The notes beneath the pieces were generated by a model. That model was not told the DNA's origin. It made no database searches and was given only the letters and a program-made list of their open reading frames with translations. From Saccharomycopsis fibuligera x Saccharomycopsis cf. fibuligera (Eukaryota > Ascomycota > Saccharomycetes > Ascoideales > Saccharomycopsidaceae): DNA of 64,000 bases. The translations under genes and the position numbers were made by a program. Of this stretch, positions 1 to 8,819 are shown piece after piece (position 1 is the first letter of the stretch; each line of letters starts with the position of its first letter). The DNA lies in NCBI GenBank assembly GCA_001936135.1, contig CP012818.1, positions 1,426,001 through 1,490,000 of the forward strand. Direction: 5' to 3'.

Positions 1-75
1 ATAAATATGATAACCTCGTCCACTTTTTCCGGCCAACTTACCCATTCTTTTCAAACTTATAATCATCATCAACAA

Positions 76-93
76 CCCTAATTAACAGAAACA
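76..93 (+). promoter_or_regulatory. Candidate Mcm1 half-site and pheromone-response-like motif
   Basis: CCCTAATTAA (76-85) resembles half of an Mcm1 P-box, and AGAAACA (87-93) is one base from the yeast pheromone response element TGAAACA. Both lie about 60-75 bp upstream of the pheromone ATG and are present in both arms. This is motif resemblance only. Confidence 0.25.
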
Positions 94-149
94 GTTAATC
101 GACTCTTTCAATCACACCAAAAATCACTTTGCAATACCAACCATCCATA

Positions 150-272
150 ATGAATTTTGCTTCTTCCCACAACGCTACTTCTAATGGCTCCAAGAAAGAG
201 CAACAAGACAACATTTACACAGACCCAAACAATTCAAACCACATCTTGGCTCAATCTTGTATCATTGTTTGA
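150..272 (+). CDS. MFA: a-type mating pheromone precursor (CaaX peptide), copy 1
   Basis: A 40-codon ORF from ATG 150 to TGA at 270-272. The peptide is rich in Ser, Asn, Lys and Gln and ends in Cys-Ile-Ile-Val, a canonical CaaX box for farnesylation, AAX cleavage and carboxymethylation. Yeast a-factor precursors have this build: 35-45 residues, polar leader, C-terminal CaaX. S. cerevisiae Mfa1 and Mfa2 have 36 and 38 residues. The mature peptide would be made from the C-terminal part (around NSNHILAQSC), exported by a Ste6-type transporter and sensed by alpha cells; the exact N-terminal cut cannot be read. The whole ORF and its upstream 149 bp lie inside an inverted-repeat arm, with an identical copy at 4192-4314. 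The alternative is an unrelated small prenylated protein, but size, composition and CaaX make pheromone the best reading. Confidence 0.72.
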   Translation: MNFASSHNATSNGSKKEQQDNIYTDPNNSNHILAQSCIIV

Positions 273-681
273 TTGATTTGATTTAATAAAAAGCCATGCC
301 TTGGGATTGGTATTTTAGAATGGCTAACTGCTTATAATCTGGCCTGCTGCTACTACTTTTGTCTTTGCTGCTGTTGCTGCTGCTTCTACCACTGAATTCG
401 TGCTAGAGACAGAATTTAGACCACCTTTTTTCTTCTTCTTAATGTTCTATTGTGATATGGTTTGTGTTTTTCTAAATCATTGGATTTTTTTCTAGACTTC
501 GTTTTATTTGGATTTTTCGGTTTAATGCTTCCGGTTTTCTTCTATTTTTTTTTTTTTTTTTAATATACCATTTTTTGCAGATCTCGTTATTATTTTGTAT
601 CTTGAGTTCAGTTACCAAAAAGGCTTCCTCAAAATGTTAGCAGTAATAACAACAACCGAAAAAAAAAAAGAAAAGAAACAA
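273..681. other. Gene-free stretch: 3' regions of pheromone copy 1 and MoaC
   Basis: AT-rich, with several long T tracts (around 544-562) and a short CTG/TGC-rich patch (360-385). It separates two convergent 3' ends. No ORF or RNA gene recognised. Confidence 0.6.
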
Positions 682-1359
682 TTATTTAGCAACCTCAAGA
701 TTAAAATCACCCAGTTTTCCACCTGATTTTTCCAATACTTTAACGTCCCCAATGATAATCTGTTTATCAACCGCTTTACACATATCATAAACTGTCAACA
801 ATGCAACATTAGCCCCTGTAAGAGCTTCCATTTCTACCCCTGTCTTACCATCACAATGCACTTCACAATATACTTTAATCTTATTAAGATGCCAAAGCAC
901 ATCGAAATGAATATTAATCTTCAGGAGTAGAATGTTGTGACATAAGGGTATTAAGTTACTAGTTTGTTTGGCTGCCATTATTCCGGCTATGCGTGCAGTG
1001 CCTAATACATCTCCTTTTTTGTTATTGTCAGCATGAATTTGCTCTAGTGAGATCAAGTTAGAGAAGTTGATAGTACCGGTAGCACGGGCAATACGGCGAG
1101 TTATTGATTTGGGGGAGATGTTCACCATATTTGCTTCTCCCCGCTCGTTTAAATGTGTGAGCTTAGGTGAATTACTAACAGAATCACCAGCAAAGGCTTT
1201 TTCGCTAACTGTGCTCATTAAACTTTTTGTCACTGGTTTCTGAGTTTTACTGACCTTTAAAGTCATTGAAAAACATCTTATCAGCGACCTTATGCCAAAA
1301 CAATTCGCAATTGGCATTGATATAACAATTCCTAAGACACCTTTCTTGAGACTTATCAT
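682..1359 (-). CDS. moaC: Cyclic pyranopterin monophosphate synthase (MoaC / MOCS1B type)
   Basis: Second enzyme of step 1 of molybdenum cofactor synthesis; it converts the MoaA product into cyclic pyranopterin monophosphate. The MoaC domain covers about residues 67-225 (LTHLNERGEANMV onward). Family landmarks are present: the KGDVLGTARIAGIMAAK block, His141 in PLCHN, Glu176 and Glu178 in GVEMEAL, Asp192 in VYDMCKAVD, and the closing EKSGGK. Residues 1-65 are basic and Ser/Thr-rich and could be a mitochondrial presequence. The ORF stays open upstream of ATG 1359 as far as a splice-acceptor-like site at 1372, so the true start may be in another exon. It follows the MoaA ORF on the same strand, 95 bp downstream. 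In filamentous fungi and animals the two activities come from one locus (cnxABC, MOCS1). Most budding yeasts lack the pathway. Confidence 0.88.
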   Translation of the reverse strand: MISLKKGVLGIVISMPIANCFGIRSLIRCFSMTLKVSKTQKPVTKSLMSTVSEKAFAGDSVSNSPKLTHLNERGEANMVNISPKSITRRIARATGTINFSNLISLEQIHADNNKKGDVLGTARIAGIMAAKQTSNLIPLCHNILLLKINIHFDVLWHLNKIKVYCEVHCDGKTGVEMEALTGANVALLTVYDMCKAVDKQIIIGDVKVLEKSGGKLGDFNLEVAK

Positions 1360-1371
1360 ATTGATACCTGC

Positions 1372-1385
1372 CTGTCATGTTAGTA
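1372..1385 (-). other. Candidate branch point and 3' splice site before the MoaC ORF
   Basis: On the minus strand TACTAAC (1385-1379) is followed seven bases later by CAG ending at 1372, after a T-rich tract. This matches the branch point and acceptor of the confirmed introns in this window. Downstream, the MoaC frame is open from 1371. No good 5' splice site lies between the MoaA stop and this acceptor. The best leader candidate is GTAAGC at 2827-2822. Confidence 0.5.
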
Positions 1386-1454
1386 TAAAAAAAAAAGCCA
1401 AACTATGTATGCTTCAACTTGCTAATATGGGTCAATGCTAAAACAATTATTCTT

Positions 1455-2762
1455 TCAGCCACCAATCAAAATCATTGGTCTATTAGGAAGATTCTCCAAT
1501 TCTCCAATGCCTGCATGTTCAGCCTTTTTGTTTTTAACTGCTTTCCCAATAACTTTCAACAAATAATCATCATTATACATTGGCGATCTTAAAATGTCTC
1601 TCAAGTTAACCTCACTGTTCCCAAACAAACAAACTTTCAAATTCCCATCACACGTAATTCGCAATCTTGTACAAGTGGCACAAAAGTTTTCAGTCATTGA
1701 AGTTATAAAACCAATTTTACCAGCATAGCTCTCTACTTGCCAAGTTTTAGCAGTTTCACCGCCAACTGCATCCTTAATTTTGTAAAAATTACTACCATGT
1801 TTTGCAGTTATAGTATCTAGAATTTGCTGATAGGAAAACATTTTTCTTTCTGCCCATTTATTACCATCAAATGGCATGTATTCAATAAAACGCACTTCTA
1901 TAGGTAAGTTTTTGGTTAATTCGACAAAATCTAGGATTTCATCTTCATTGAAGTTGTTCATAATGACACAATTGATTTTTATCTTTGGTACTTTCAAATC
2001 AATTGCTGTTCGCAATGATTTCAACACATTTTTGAGCCCTTGGCGTCTAGTTACAAGAGTATATTTGCCCTCAATAAGAGTGTCGAGACTTAGATTCAAT
2101 CCAGTTAAACCATTTTCTACTAACCGAGGAAGCTTGCGATGCAAAGCTATACCATTAGAAGTGATGCAAATATCCTTAAGCCCTTCTATTTGATGTAGTT
2201 GTTTGAAAATATCAAGGATATCTTTGCGAACCGTAGGTTCACCTCCTGTAAGTCTAATCTTTGAAACCCCCTGTGATACAAACACTCGAGCAATTTTAAT
2301 GATTTCGTTGGTGGTTAGCAATTTTTCAGATGGTGATAGCTCAATTCCTTCTTCTGGCATGCAGTACTGGCATCTCAAGTTGCAGCGCTCAGTGATGGAG
2401 ATCCGCAAGTAGTTATGTTGACGGTTAAAATTGTCCGTGAGAAACTCTGAGAATGGTTTAGCTTTTTTAATTCGTGACCAACGAGATTGGCCTTTGGGTG
2501 CCAAAGTCTGTTGATGCCATGGGACGGCAGTTTGAGATACAGTTGTTGTCGCCGTTGTTGTTGATGAAGATAAAGATGAAGCCGAAGACGAAGATGAAGA
2601 TGAAGATGAAGATGATGACGATGACGATGATATGGAAGTTACATTTGAGCCTTCTGGATGGTGATGCGTGTGACACTTGACAAAATGTTGGTATTGAAGT
2701 GGAGATTGCAATCTCAACCAATGAGAGTGGTTGCTTAGCAATCCAAATCGACGCAAGACCAT
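1455..2762 (-). CDS. moaA: GTP 3',8-cyclase, radical SAM enzyme (MoaA / MOCS1A type)
   Basis: First enzyme of molybdenum cofactor synthesis; it uses S-adenosylmethionine and two Fe-S clusters to rearrange GTP. The radical SAM cluster motif is Cys127-x3-Cys131-x2-Cys134 (CNLRCQYC). The second cluster motif is Cys361-x2-Cys364-x13-Cys378. TGGEP is present, and the protein ends in Gly-Gly, the C-terminal tail known to be needed for MoaA/MOCS1A activity. Residues 1-40 are basic and poor in acidic residues, like a mitochondrial targeting sequence. They are followed by a run of about 16 Ser (from about residue 45) and a Thr-rich stretch, then the catalytic domain from about residue 110. At 435 residues the length is typical. 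The preserved GG-stop means this frame alone yields a complete MoaA, unlike the fused fungal cnxABC. Confidence 0.92.
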   Translation of the reverse strand: MVLRRFGLLSNHSHWLRLQSPLQYQHFVKCHTHHHPEGSNVTSISSSSSSSSSSSSSSSSASSLSSSTTTATTTVSQTAVPWHQQTLAPKGQSRWSRIKKAKPFSEFLTDNFNRQHNYLRISITERCNLRCQYCMPEEGIELSPSEKLLTTNEIIKIARVFVSQGVSKIRLTGGEPTVRKDILDIFKQLHQIEGLKDICITSNGIALHRKLPRLVENGLTGLNLSLDTLIEGKYTLVTRRQGLKNVLKSLRTAIDLKVPKIKINCVIMNNFNEDEILDFVELTKNLPIEVRFIEYMPFDGNKWAERKMFSYQQILDTITAKHGSNFYKIKDAVGGETAKTWQVESYAGKIGFITSMTENFCATCTRLRITCDGNLKVCLFGNSEVNLRDILRSPMYNDDYLLKVIGKAVKNKKAEHAGIGELENLPNRPMILIGG

Positions 2763-3165
2763 GTTAGTCTGTGTCAGAGAATATTCAATTGTTAAAGGAT
2801 GTTAGTTAAAAACAACAGGATGCTTACTTTTTTGACCAGTGATTTGTGTTTGTAAAATGGTAAACTGGACTCACTTTATATATAAAGGTACCGCGGTTCA
2901 AGGAAGAAAATCAAAAAAATGTTGAGTGCTGCTTATCGGCGGTCCGGGGCAAATCGCAATCAAAAGTGGATAACAAGCAGTGATTAGGTCCCATTTATGG
3001 ACAACCGACATTACATAATATGTGACTACTGGTGTGCAAACAACTAATGGATGATGCAAAAAGGAAAATGTTATGTTACAATGCTATATACAAACAGGAT
3101 ATACAGGGATAAGTGCAAGTATGTGGAACAGATATGATGCCAGTGACGATGTTAGTGATGGATAC
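2763..3165. promoter_or_regulatory. MoaA upstream region and COA6 3' region
   Basis: Contains a TATA-like element (about 2875-2885) and a GATAAG site on the minus strand (2932-2937) beside a GC-rich block (2938-2951). GATA factors control nitrogen-responsive genes in fungi, which would suit a cofactor used by nitrate reductase, but a single GATAAG is weak evidence. No ORF seen. Confidence 0.35.
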
Positions 3166-3489
3166 TCATCTTGATGGTCTGCCAATAGGTATCTCTGTAC
3201 CGCCACGCTCCTCCATTTCTTTCATAAAGCGCTCTTTCTTTATAGCGTAGAATCTCTGTTCTTTGAAATATTTAACCCAGCTTTTTGCACAATTTGCATC
3301 AAAGTCTTTGATTTCTGTGCTGCAGTTGCTGTTGATTTCCTTTTGCCTAGAATCGTCTAAGGCATTGTCGACCTGGAGCTTGTCCAAACAGCTAAAGTAC
3401 TTGTCACGGCTATCCCAGCACTTCTGTCTGGAAGAACGAGTAGGTGCCTTTTTGGTGTCTTCTTCTGAGCTTCCGAGTAACCAAGCCAT
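3166..3489 (-). CDS. COA6: Cytochrome c oxidase assembly factor Coa6
   Basis: Small twin-cysteine protein of the mitochondrial intermembrane space that helps deliver copper to the CuA site of Cox2. The 107-residue product has the family pattern CX9C-CX10C: Cys24-Cys34 (CWDSRDKYFSC) and Cys56-Cys67 (CSTEIKDFDANC). The next residues, SWVKYFKEQR, match the conserved WIKYFxxRR segment of human COA6. The Asn/Lys-rich N-terminus lacks a cleavable presequence, as expected for Mia40 import. It lies on the same strand upstream of MoaA, but the 400-bp gap and TATA-like element point to separate transcription. The start is the first ATG of the frame. Confidence 0.88.
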   Translation of the reverse strand: MAWLLGSSEEDTKKAPTRSSRQKCWDSRDKYFSCLDKLQVDNALDDSRQKEINSNCSTEIKDFDANCAKSWVKYFKEQRFYAIKKERFMKEMEERGGTEIPIGRPSR

Positions 3490-4191
3490 TATTATATTTA
3501 TTATTGCAGTGATATGCTATATTTGTTGACATTTAACAAACAGGGCTTCCTTTAAAGATCTTTTATTCTCTTCGTTTGGCTTTCCTTTTCTTTGCAAACG
3601 CCGCCACAATTTTAAATCGAAGAAATATGGGCATGTGACTATTGTACCGTTACAGCGGATACACACACATTTATACCAGTCTAACTTATATAACTAGCTG
3701 AGTGCTATAAGCTTGGTCTCCTTAAGAAATTGCCAATTTAATAACGATAATCCTTAGACTTTTTAGAATTCAAACTTATTTCTTGATACCAAAAAATCTA
3801 AGATAGCCAGATCATCTTTTATGCCTACTTTTATACAGGTTAGTTTCTGTTGTATTTGCTCTGTTGATCGAACTCGAAAGACCTTTTTCTTACATATTTT
3901 GATCCAATATTTGTATTATAAAAATTCTAAAAGAGAAGTAGAAGAAGAATGCAATAAAAATCAGCAAAAAACACCTTATTATTTTGCGATAGAGTGAAAA
4001 GGAAGGAAATTATAGTTTCAGCAGTCTGGTATATTGGCAATTTCGCCAACACCAGTGGCAGCCAAGCAGATTTAGTAAAAGCAAGTATAGCAACAAGTAT
4101 AGCAGCAAGTTAAATGAGAATCTGAGCTAGTTACTGAAGAAGCTTCGCTTGATCTTAATTCAATCAATTATTCAATAAATTATTCGATCAA
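3490..4191. other. Gene-free stretch between COA6 and pheromone copy 2
   Basis: About 700 bp holding the COA6 promoter and the 3' region of pheromone copy 2. A short imperfect tandem (GCAAGTATAGCA-like, about 4080-4115) and an ATTGATCAATCA-rich patch next to the repeat arm stand out. No ORF or RNA recognised. Confidence 0.5.
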
Positions 4192-4463
4192 TCAAACAAT
4201 GATACAAGATTGAGCCAAGATGTGGTTTGAATTGTTTGGGTCTGTGTAAATGTTGTCTTGTTGCTCTTTCTTGGAGCCATTAGAAGTAGCGTTGTGGGAA
4301 GAAGCAAAATTCATTATGGATGGTTGGTATTGCAAAGTGATTTTTGGTGTGGTTGAAAGAGTCGATTAACTGTTTCTGTTAATTAGGGTTGTTGATGATG
4401 ATTATAAGTTTGAAAAGAATGGGTAAGTTGGCCGGAAAAAGTGGACGAGGTTATCATATTTAT
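4187..4463 (-). repeat. Inverted-repeat arm, right
   Basis: Reverse complement of 1-277, with no mismatch seen by eye. Homology ends at 4187 next to the pheromone stop codon. It reaches at least 4463 on the other side, where comparison stops because the left arm meets the window edge. Confidence 0.92.
4192..4314 (-). CDS. MFA: a-type mating pheromone precursor (CaaX peptide), copy 2
   Basis: Identical 40-codon ORF on the minus strand (ATG at 4314-4312, TGA at 4194-4192), with the same C-terminal CIIV box. Every base I compared with the copy at 150-272 agrees, and so does the upstream sequence through 4463. The two genes point toward each other with about 3.9 kb between them. Identity stops five bases past the stop codon, so the copies share promoter and coding sequence but have unrelated 3' ends. 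Two a-factor genes are also found in S. cerevisiae, but there on different chromosomes. Confidence 0.72.
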   Translation of the reverse strand: MNFASSHNATSNGSKKEQQDNIYTDPNNSNHILAQSCIIV

Positions 4464-4525
4464 AGTATTTTCATTAATTCGAATTATGTTTTGGAACGTT
4501 TTATTGTGCTGGGTATGCTGTCAAC

Positions 4526-4732
4526 CTAAAACAGTTGCACAATATCTCTTTTGGGAAACCGATAATGGATACCCTTAACGTTAAGTTTCTTTCTATGTCT
4601 TCCTTCCTCGTTAAGCATACTTGTTGGGGCGTTGGCATAATCTATGGTCATCTGTAGACTATATTTAGACTCGGCAAAGTCAAATTGTGATTTTCCCATT
4701 GAGTTTTCTATACTAAGTAATAAGGAGATCAA
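4526..4732 (-). mobile_element. Possible Ty1/copia-type pol relic (RNase H C-terminal part)
   Basis: A 68-codon open stretch whose second half resembles the end of copia-family RNase H, where an IDN(Q)..AI..L segment is followed by R.KHLNIKYHYIR (here GRHRKKLNVK then HYRF). No other pol, gag or LTR part was recognised nearby, so this would be a short, old, broken fragment. The resemblance is by eye and may be chance. Confidence 0.3.
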
Positions 4733-6593
4733 ACTAGAACGAAACTAGGTCTAAACTACGAAGTCCTATATATGAGTTTCAAATAAAAGAGATTTGGCGT
4801 GTAGATGTGACAGGGTGCTTCAAAGGTCAACTTGCATATTAATTCTCTGCAAAAGAAAGAAAATCAGCGGCTCATGTTGAACAACTGAATATTCTGGTGC
4901 AAGAATTTCCTATTTGGGTCAGTCGAATGGGAAGCACTATAGAATGCTGTTTTTAATCAGCACATTCATGTATTACTGTAATCTTGAGACGCTACACATC
5001 ACTAAATAATAAATGATAAAAAAGGTTACGTGTATTTTTTTTATTTATTGTTTTAGTCACTTTAGTTGTCTTTAAGCAGAGGTATTGTTAAATTTGTAAA
5101 AGGAATAAAAAACAAGCCAAAGCCCAAGTCGCGAATAGCAATAGGTCATAGCTGTAAAGGATTTCGTGGAACATGTATCTATAAACAGATAATACTAAAT
5201 ACTAAACTATCTGTCTTTAATGTTTTGTTATTCCTTTAAGTACGGTCCTTTGATTTCGATTGGTATTTTGGTATTTTGGCATTAGTGTATGCGCCCGCCA
5301 TCTTGTAACTTGGACTTTTATGGGAAAAAGTCGGTTTTCGTAGATGGACGGACGCCTACACGAGAGCATAATATTGTCTGGACAATCAAACAGTAATTAC
5401 AGCAAAATTATCATTTAGACTTCTTTTGAAAAAATTCTTGAAAAGAGACTAAAAAGAGAATTTAAGATTGTGTTTGTCAAGCAACTGTTCTGAAGTTTAC
5501 GTAAGAAATTGATGAGCACCAGAATAGGAAGTAGCTTTTCGGTATCCAATATTTAATATACGAATAGTGTAGCTTATTCATTACGAGTAACTGTTTTTAT
5601 ACCATGCTATGTGACTTGTCAAGGTGCGGACAAAAAGCACATTACGCAATACTTTTACCTTGATTCAATAAAGTCAGTCAGTCAGTCACTTCAATAAGTC
5701 AAGTGGTGCTATCAGTTGGCCATGTTATCAAGGAGTTTTACCCAAACGGTTTTCTGTTCTTTTTCTTTCACGTTGCGAACCATGACCCTTGGACACTTAG
5801 CATCAAGTGCGCTTCTTGATATGCGTGTTTTTGCGTTTAAGAGTACTATATCAATACATTACCATATATTTTCAACAAGTTCATTTGTTTTTTAAAGTGC
5901 CCATGCTTTTGCAACCTGATATTCTCTGTTGATAGAGGGTATTGAGGGTATGCAGTATTACAAGAAGATTGGATTCAATAACAACTATAATCCAACTCGA
6001 CCACCTAGATACTCCATCATCTAGAGAAAGCAGCCGACAACACAGTTGTCTAATCAGGTTCAATATGCTATTTATTAAACAGCGTATCATTAAGAACTGG
6101 CTATCGTATACTAACTGCTCACAAAATGGAAAACAAAGAACCGGAAAAAAATATATTCAAGTGAGTCTTTTGGAATTTGTTCTATTTATTTTTCATTTTC
6201 AGTTTGTTTGCATAGCTATCAACGATTATGAATCATGAGTGCTTTACTTTGGCCTTACCCAACCGATTATTTCTATAGAAAGTAGCCAATGTGTTCTATT
6301 TTCACAAAAGAAGACGCAGAGCACGCAGCGCTTTAATGTCCAGGCCCAGAGAACTTGTTTTTAATAAATAACAAACTCTTACCGCATCCCCATACTATTT
6401 CAACGCATCACAACGCGCAATACAGTAGGTGGGCGTCTATATATGCATTATGATGCTCCGCTAAAGCATTCATAGACTTCCAAAAACACGGAAAGTTCCA
6501 ACTGATTTCTCGATTGATTGATTGATTCAATGATTGATCGAATGATTGAGTGAACCTAGCAAATCTGTGCTTCTTGAATAAAAGTCACAGGAA

Positions 6594-6616
6594 TCTCTCT
6601 CTCTCTCTCTCTCTCT
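6594..6616 (+). repeat. TC dinucleotide microsatellite
   Basis: Uninterrupted TC run of 23 bp in the gene-poor stretch upstream of nothing recognisable; the nearest gene is PNS1, 3' end at 7203. Confidence 0.9.
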
Positions 6617-7202
6617 ATCTTTATATATATAAATATCATTACGAGTTACAATTTTTAAGTCAGCCACTGTTTGTGCGTATTTCAGTGGCTTAAGTTGTTT
6701 ATATGCAGCTGCAGTCAAGGAATTTTTTATATGTTTTGTTGACTATTTTTTTGACATTGTTTCGTATGCTGAATGTACGGTATACCGTTGTGTAATTTCA
6801 GGTTCCGAATGTAGATGGCAAGAAGTTAGTTTTGGGTAAGAACCTTTTCCAGATTCCGCAACCTGTCAATGCGATAGTGTTATTTCGTTGTGTTTTACTA
6901 TTCAAAAGATTAAAGTGTTTCTTTAGATAAATTGTAGTGTTGAGAATATAGAACATAATTTACTTTATATTTATACGCCATACTATCGAGGTGTTGGTAA
7001 AAAGTACAATCTTTAACGAAACAGGAAACGAGTCATAGTGTATTAATTAGTCTAAATAATACAAGGCATGAAAAAGTTAAAAATGTACCAATACCATCAG
7101 CAAAAGATTAATTAAATAAAAAAGAAACCAAAATATTAAGAATGAAAAATAATAAATGAAAGTTCAAGGTGCTAAAATATTGTTGAGTGGAAGAGCAAGA
7201 AA

Positions 7203-8819
7203 TCAATTGGAATTTGGTAAATTCAATTTTTCCATGACTTGAGGATAGTTTCTGAAAACTTCTTCAAATCTATCTGGATAACTCATTCTAAAAACTTCTG
7301 GATCTCTGGCTAACGCAATGAAAAATGTACTGGTGCCGCTAGTAATAACCGTAGTGGTAATGTTGGCAATTTGTCCTGCAATCAAGAAACTAAATGCCAC
7401 TAATGGAGCATAGAATGATCCAGAACTATTGTACGATGGTTTGGTCAATCTCAAGTATAAGAACACAAATAATGCAGTGACATAAGCAATGAATATGTTG
7501 TAAAAGTTCAATGCAGTACCAATCAAACAATCATTTATCAAAGCGTCCATCCCTTTGAACCTAAACAATTCGTAAATATCTCTTGAGGCTGCAGTGTACG
7601 ATCTACCATAAAGGGCAATGTATGAGTAGGCGTAATGATTGAACCATCTAACCAACCATTCAATGACCATGACAATTAGATCAAGGAAACACAAAAGTGC
7701 CGCTTGACACATTTCATTGCTACCAAGAGCATTTTGACGCAAAATGTTGATACCTTGTCTAATCAAGCTAATGATAGCCACAATTAAAGAACCTTCACAA
7801 ATGGATCCAAAAGAGTAAGTCAATGCTCTTTTTAAAGCCCCCAAAGCTGGATTTCTTGGTTCACCTTGATCAGATTTAGACAAATAGTACCAGGTACCAT
7901 AAACACCAGAAATAGTGGTATGAATAACATTTCTAATAACTTCCGAAATGTAATAACCAGCAAAGAAAACAAAGACAAGAACACCAATCAATTTAGATTG
8001 AGAACATCCGCCCCCAGATACAGAGCAACCAGAATTAGAACTTTTGTTATCAAATTTCATATAGGTTGACGCAATAACAATGGTGAAAAAAACACTAAAG
8101 GCACTAGAAATAATAACCCCTAAAAGTGAAGTAACAAGAACACTAGGATGTGCTTTCATAACATCAATAACCACAGATAAAACGGTACCAGAAAATGGAA
8201 TTCTTGATCTACAAGACCAATAGCACCAAGCACAAATCAAGGTAAATACTAAAAACACGATCCCAGCTGACCAATATCTCAAGCAAAGGTAAGCAATGGC
8301 AGTACCCAAACCCAAAATCACATTACATATTAAACCAATGGTGATAAATTTTCTTGGAAACATTCTGGCAAGAGTAATAACCAACGTTGACAAAACCACA
8401 GCAATGGCAATAGCAAACAAAAACATAATGATAGTGTTTGTATTCAAGGAGGAGCTGTTGGAACTGTCATATATGCCCCCACCTTGACTTGAGTGTGTCA
8501 AACTGTAGGCTCTAATTGTGATTACGGCAACAGCTATAAAACCAGCGAGAACCAAGTAAAAGAAGATGGCAAATGGCCAGTCATAGTACTTTGGTTTCTG
8601 AAGTTTGAACGCCTCATCAAATGAAGCTGCCTTGTCTGGTTTACCAGAGCCCATTTTTTCACTTACATAGCTGCCATTTTCGGGATCATTTTGCCTGTAA
8701 TTGTTCCAGCCGTTCTGTTCCTGATTATAGTACCCCTGATTGTTTTGCTCCGACTGGTATTGGGGGTTTTGTTGGGATTGATAAGCTGGAGGAGGGGCAG
8801 AAGGTCTTTCGTGGCCCAT
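7203..8819 (-). CDS. PNS1: Pns1, choline-transporter-like membrane protein
   Basis: Member of the choline transporter-like (CTL/SLC44) family, at the plasma membrane in S. cerevisiae, where its role is still unclear. The product has 538 residues, like S. cerevisiae Pns1 (539). A Gln/Asn/Tyr/Pro-rich cytosolic N-terminus (about 1-78) is followed by roughly ten membrane segments. The CTL signature is present: VIRNVIHTTISGVYGTWYY, then the loop with GSICEGSLIVAIISLIR and the FNHYAYSYIALYG segment. The N-terminal region has PPPAY and repeated QNPQYQ-like units. Transcribed alone, 737 bp from ISN1. Confidence 0.92.
   Translation of the reverse strand: MGHERPSAPPPAYQSQQNPQYQSEQNNQGYYNQEQNGWNNYRQNDPENGSYVSEKMGSGKPDKAASFDEAFKLQKPKYYDWPFAIFFYLVLAGFIAVAVITIRAYSLTHSSQGGGIYDSSNSSSLNTNTIIMFLFAIAIAVVLSTLVITLARMFPRKFITIGLICNVILGLGTAIAYLCLRYWSAGIVFLVFTLICAWCYWSCRSRIPFSGTVLSVVIDVMKAHPSVLVTSLLGVIISSAFSVFFTIVIASTYMKFDNKSSNSGCSVSGGGCSQSKLIGVLVFVFFAGYYISEVIRNVIHTTISGVYGTWYYLSKSDQGEPRNPALGALKRALTYSFGSICEGSLIVAIISLIRQGINILRQNALGSNEMCQAALLCFLDLIVMVIEWLVRWFNHYAYSYIALYGRSYTAASRDIYELFRFKGMDALINDCLIGTALNFYNIFIAYVTALFVFLYLRLTKPSYNSSGSFYAPLVAFSFLIAGQIANITTTVITSGTSTFFIALARDPEVFRMSYPDRFEEVFRNYPQVMEKLNLPNSN

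Larger units (their letters stand above)
1..277 (+). repeat. Inverted-repeat arm, left (pheromone gene and promoter)
   Basis: Bases 1-277 match the reverse complement of 4187-4463 with no mismatch seen (coordinates sum to 4464). The match runs to the window edge, so the arm may extend further left. It holds 149 bp of upstream sequence, the 40-codon ORF and five bases past the stop. Confidence 0.92.
4464..7202. other. Gene-poor 2.7-kb region
   Basis: Apart from the possible copia relic at 4526-4732, I see no supportable gene. It holds a TC microsatellite (6594-6616), an ATTG-rich simple repeat (about 6512-6550) and a GTCA-type short tandem (about 5671-5689). The open frames at 5881-6238 and 6527-6718 are short and unlike any family I know. 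Decayed mobile-element sequence is likely but not shown. Confidence 0.5.

Noticed and set aside
2474-2680. Lys/Met-rich plus-strand frame opposite MoaA
   Set aside because: It is the antisense of the Ser-tract microsatellite in MoaA.
2769-2827. 59-nt intron in the MoaA 5' leader (GTAAGC to CAG)
   Set aside because: Donor and acceptor exist, but the donor to branch-point distance is only about 22 bases, too short for efficient yeast splicing.
1-4463. Centromere built on inverted repeats
   Set aside because: Some Candida centromeres have inverted repeats around a core, but here the core carries three intact genes and the arms are pheromone genes, so a gene duplication explains it better.
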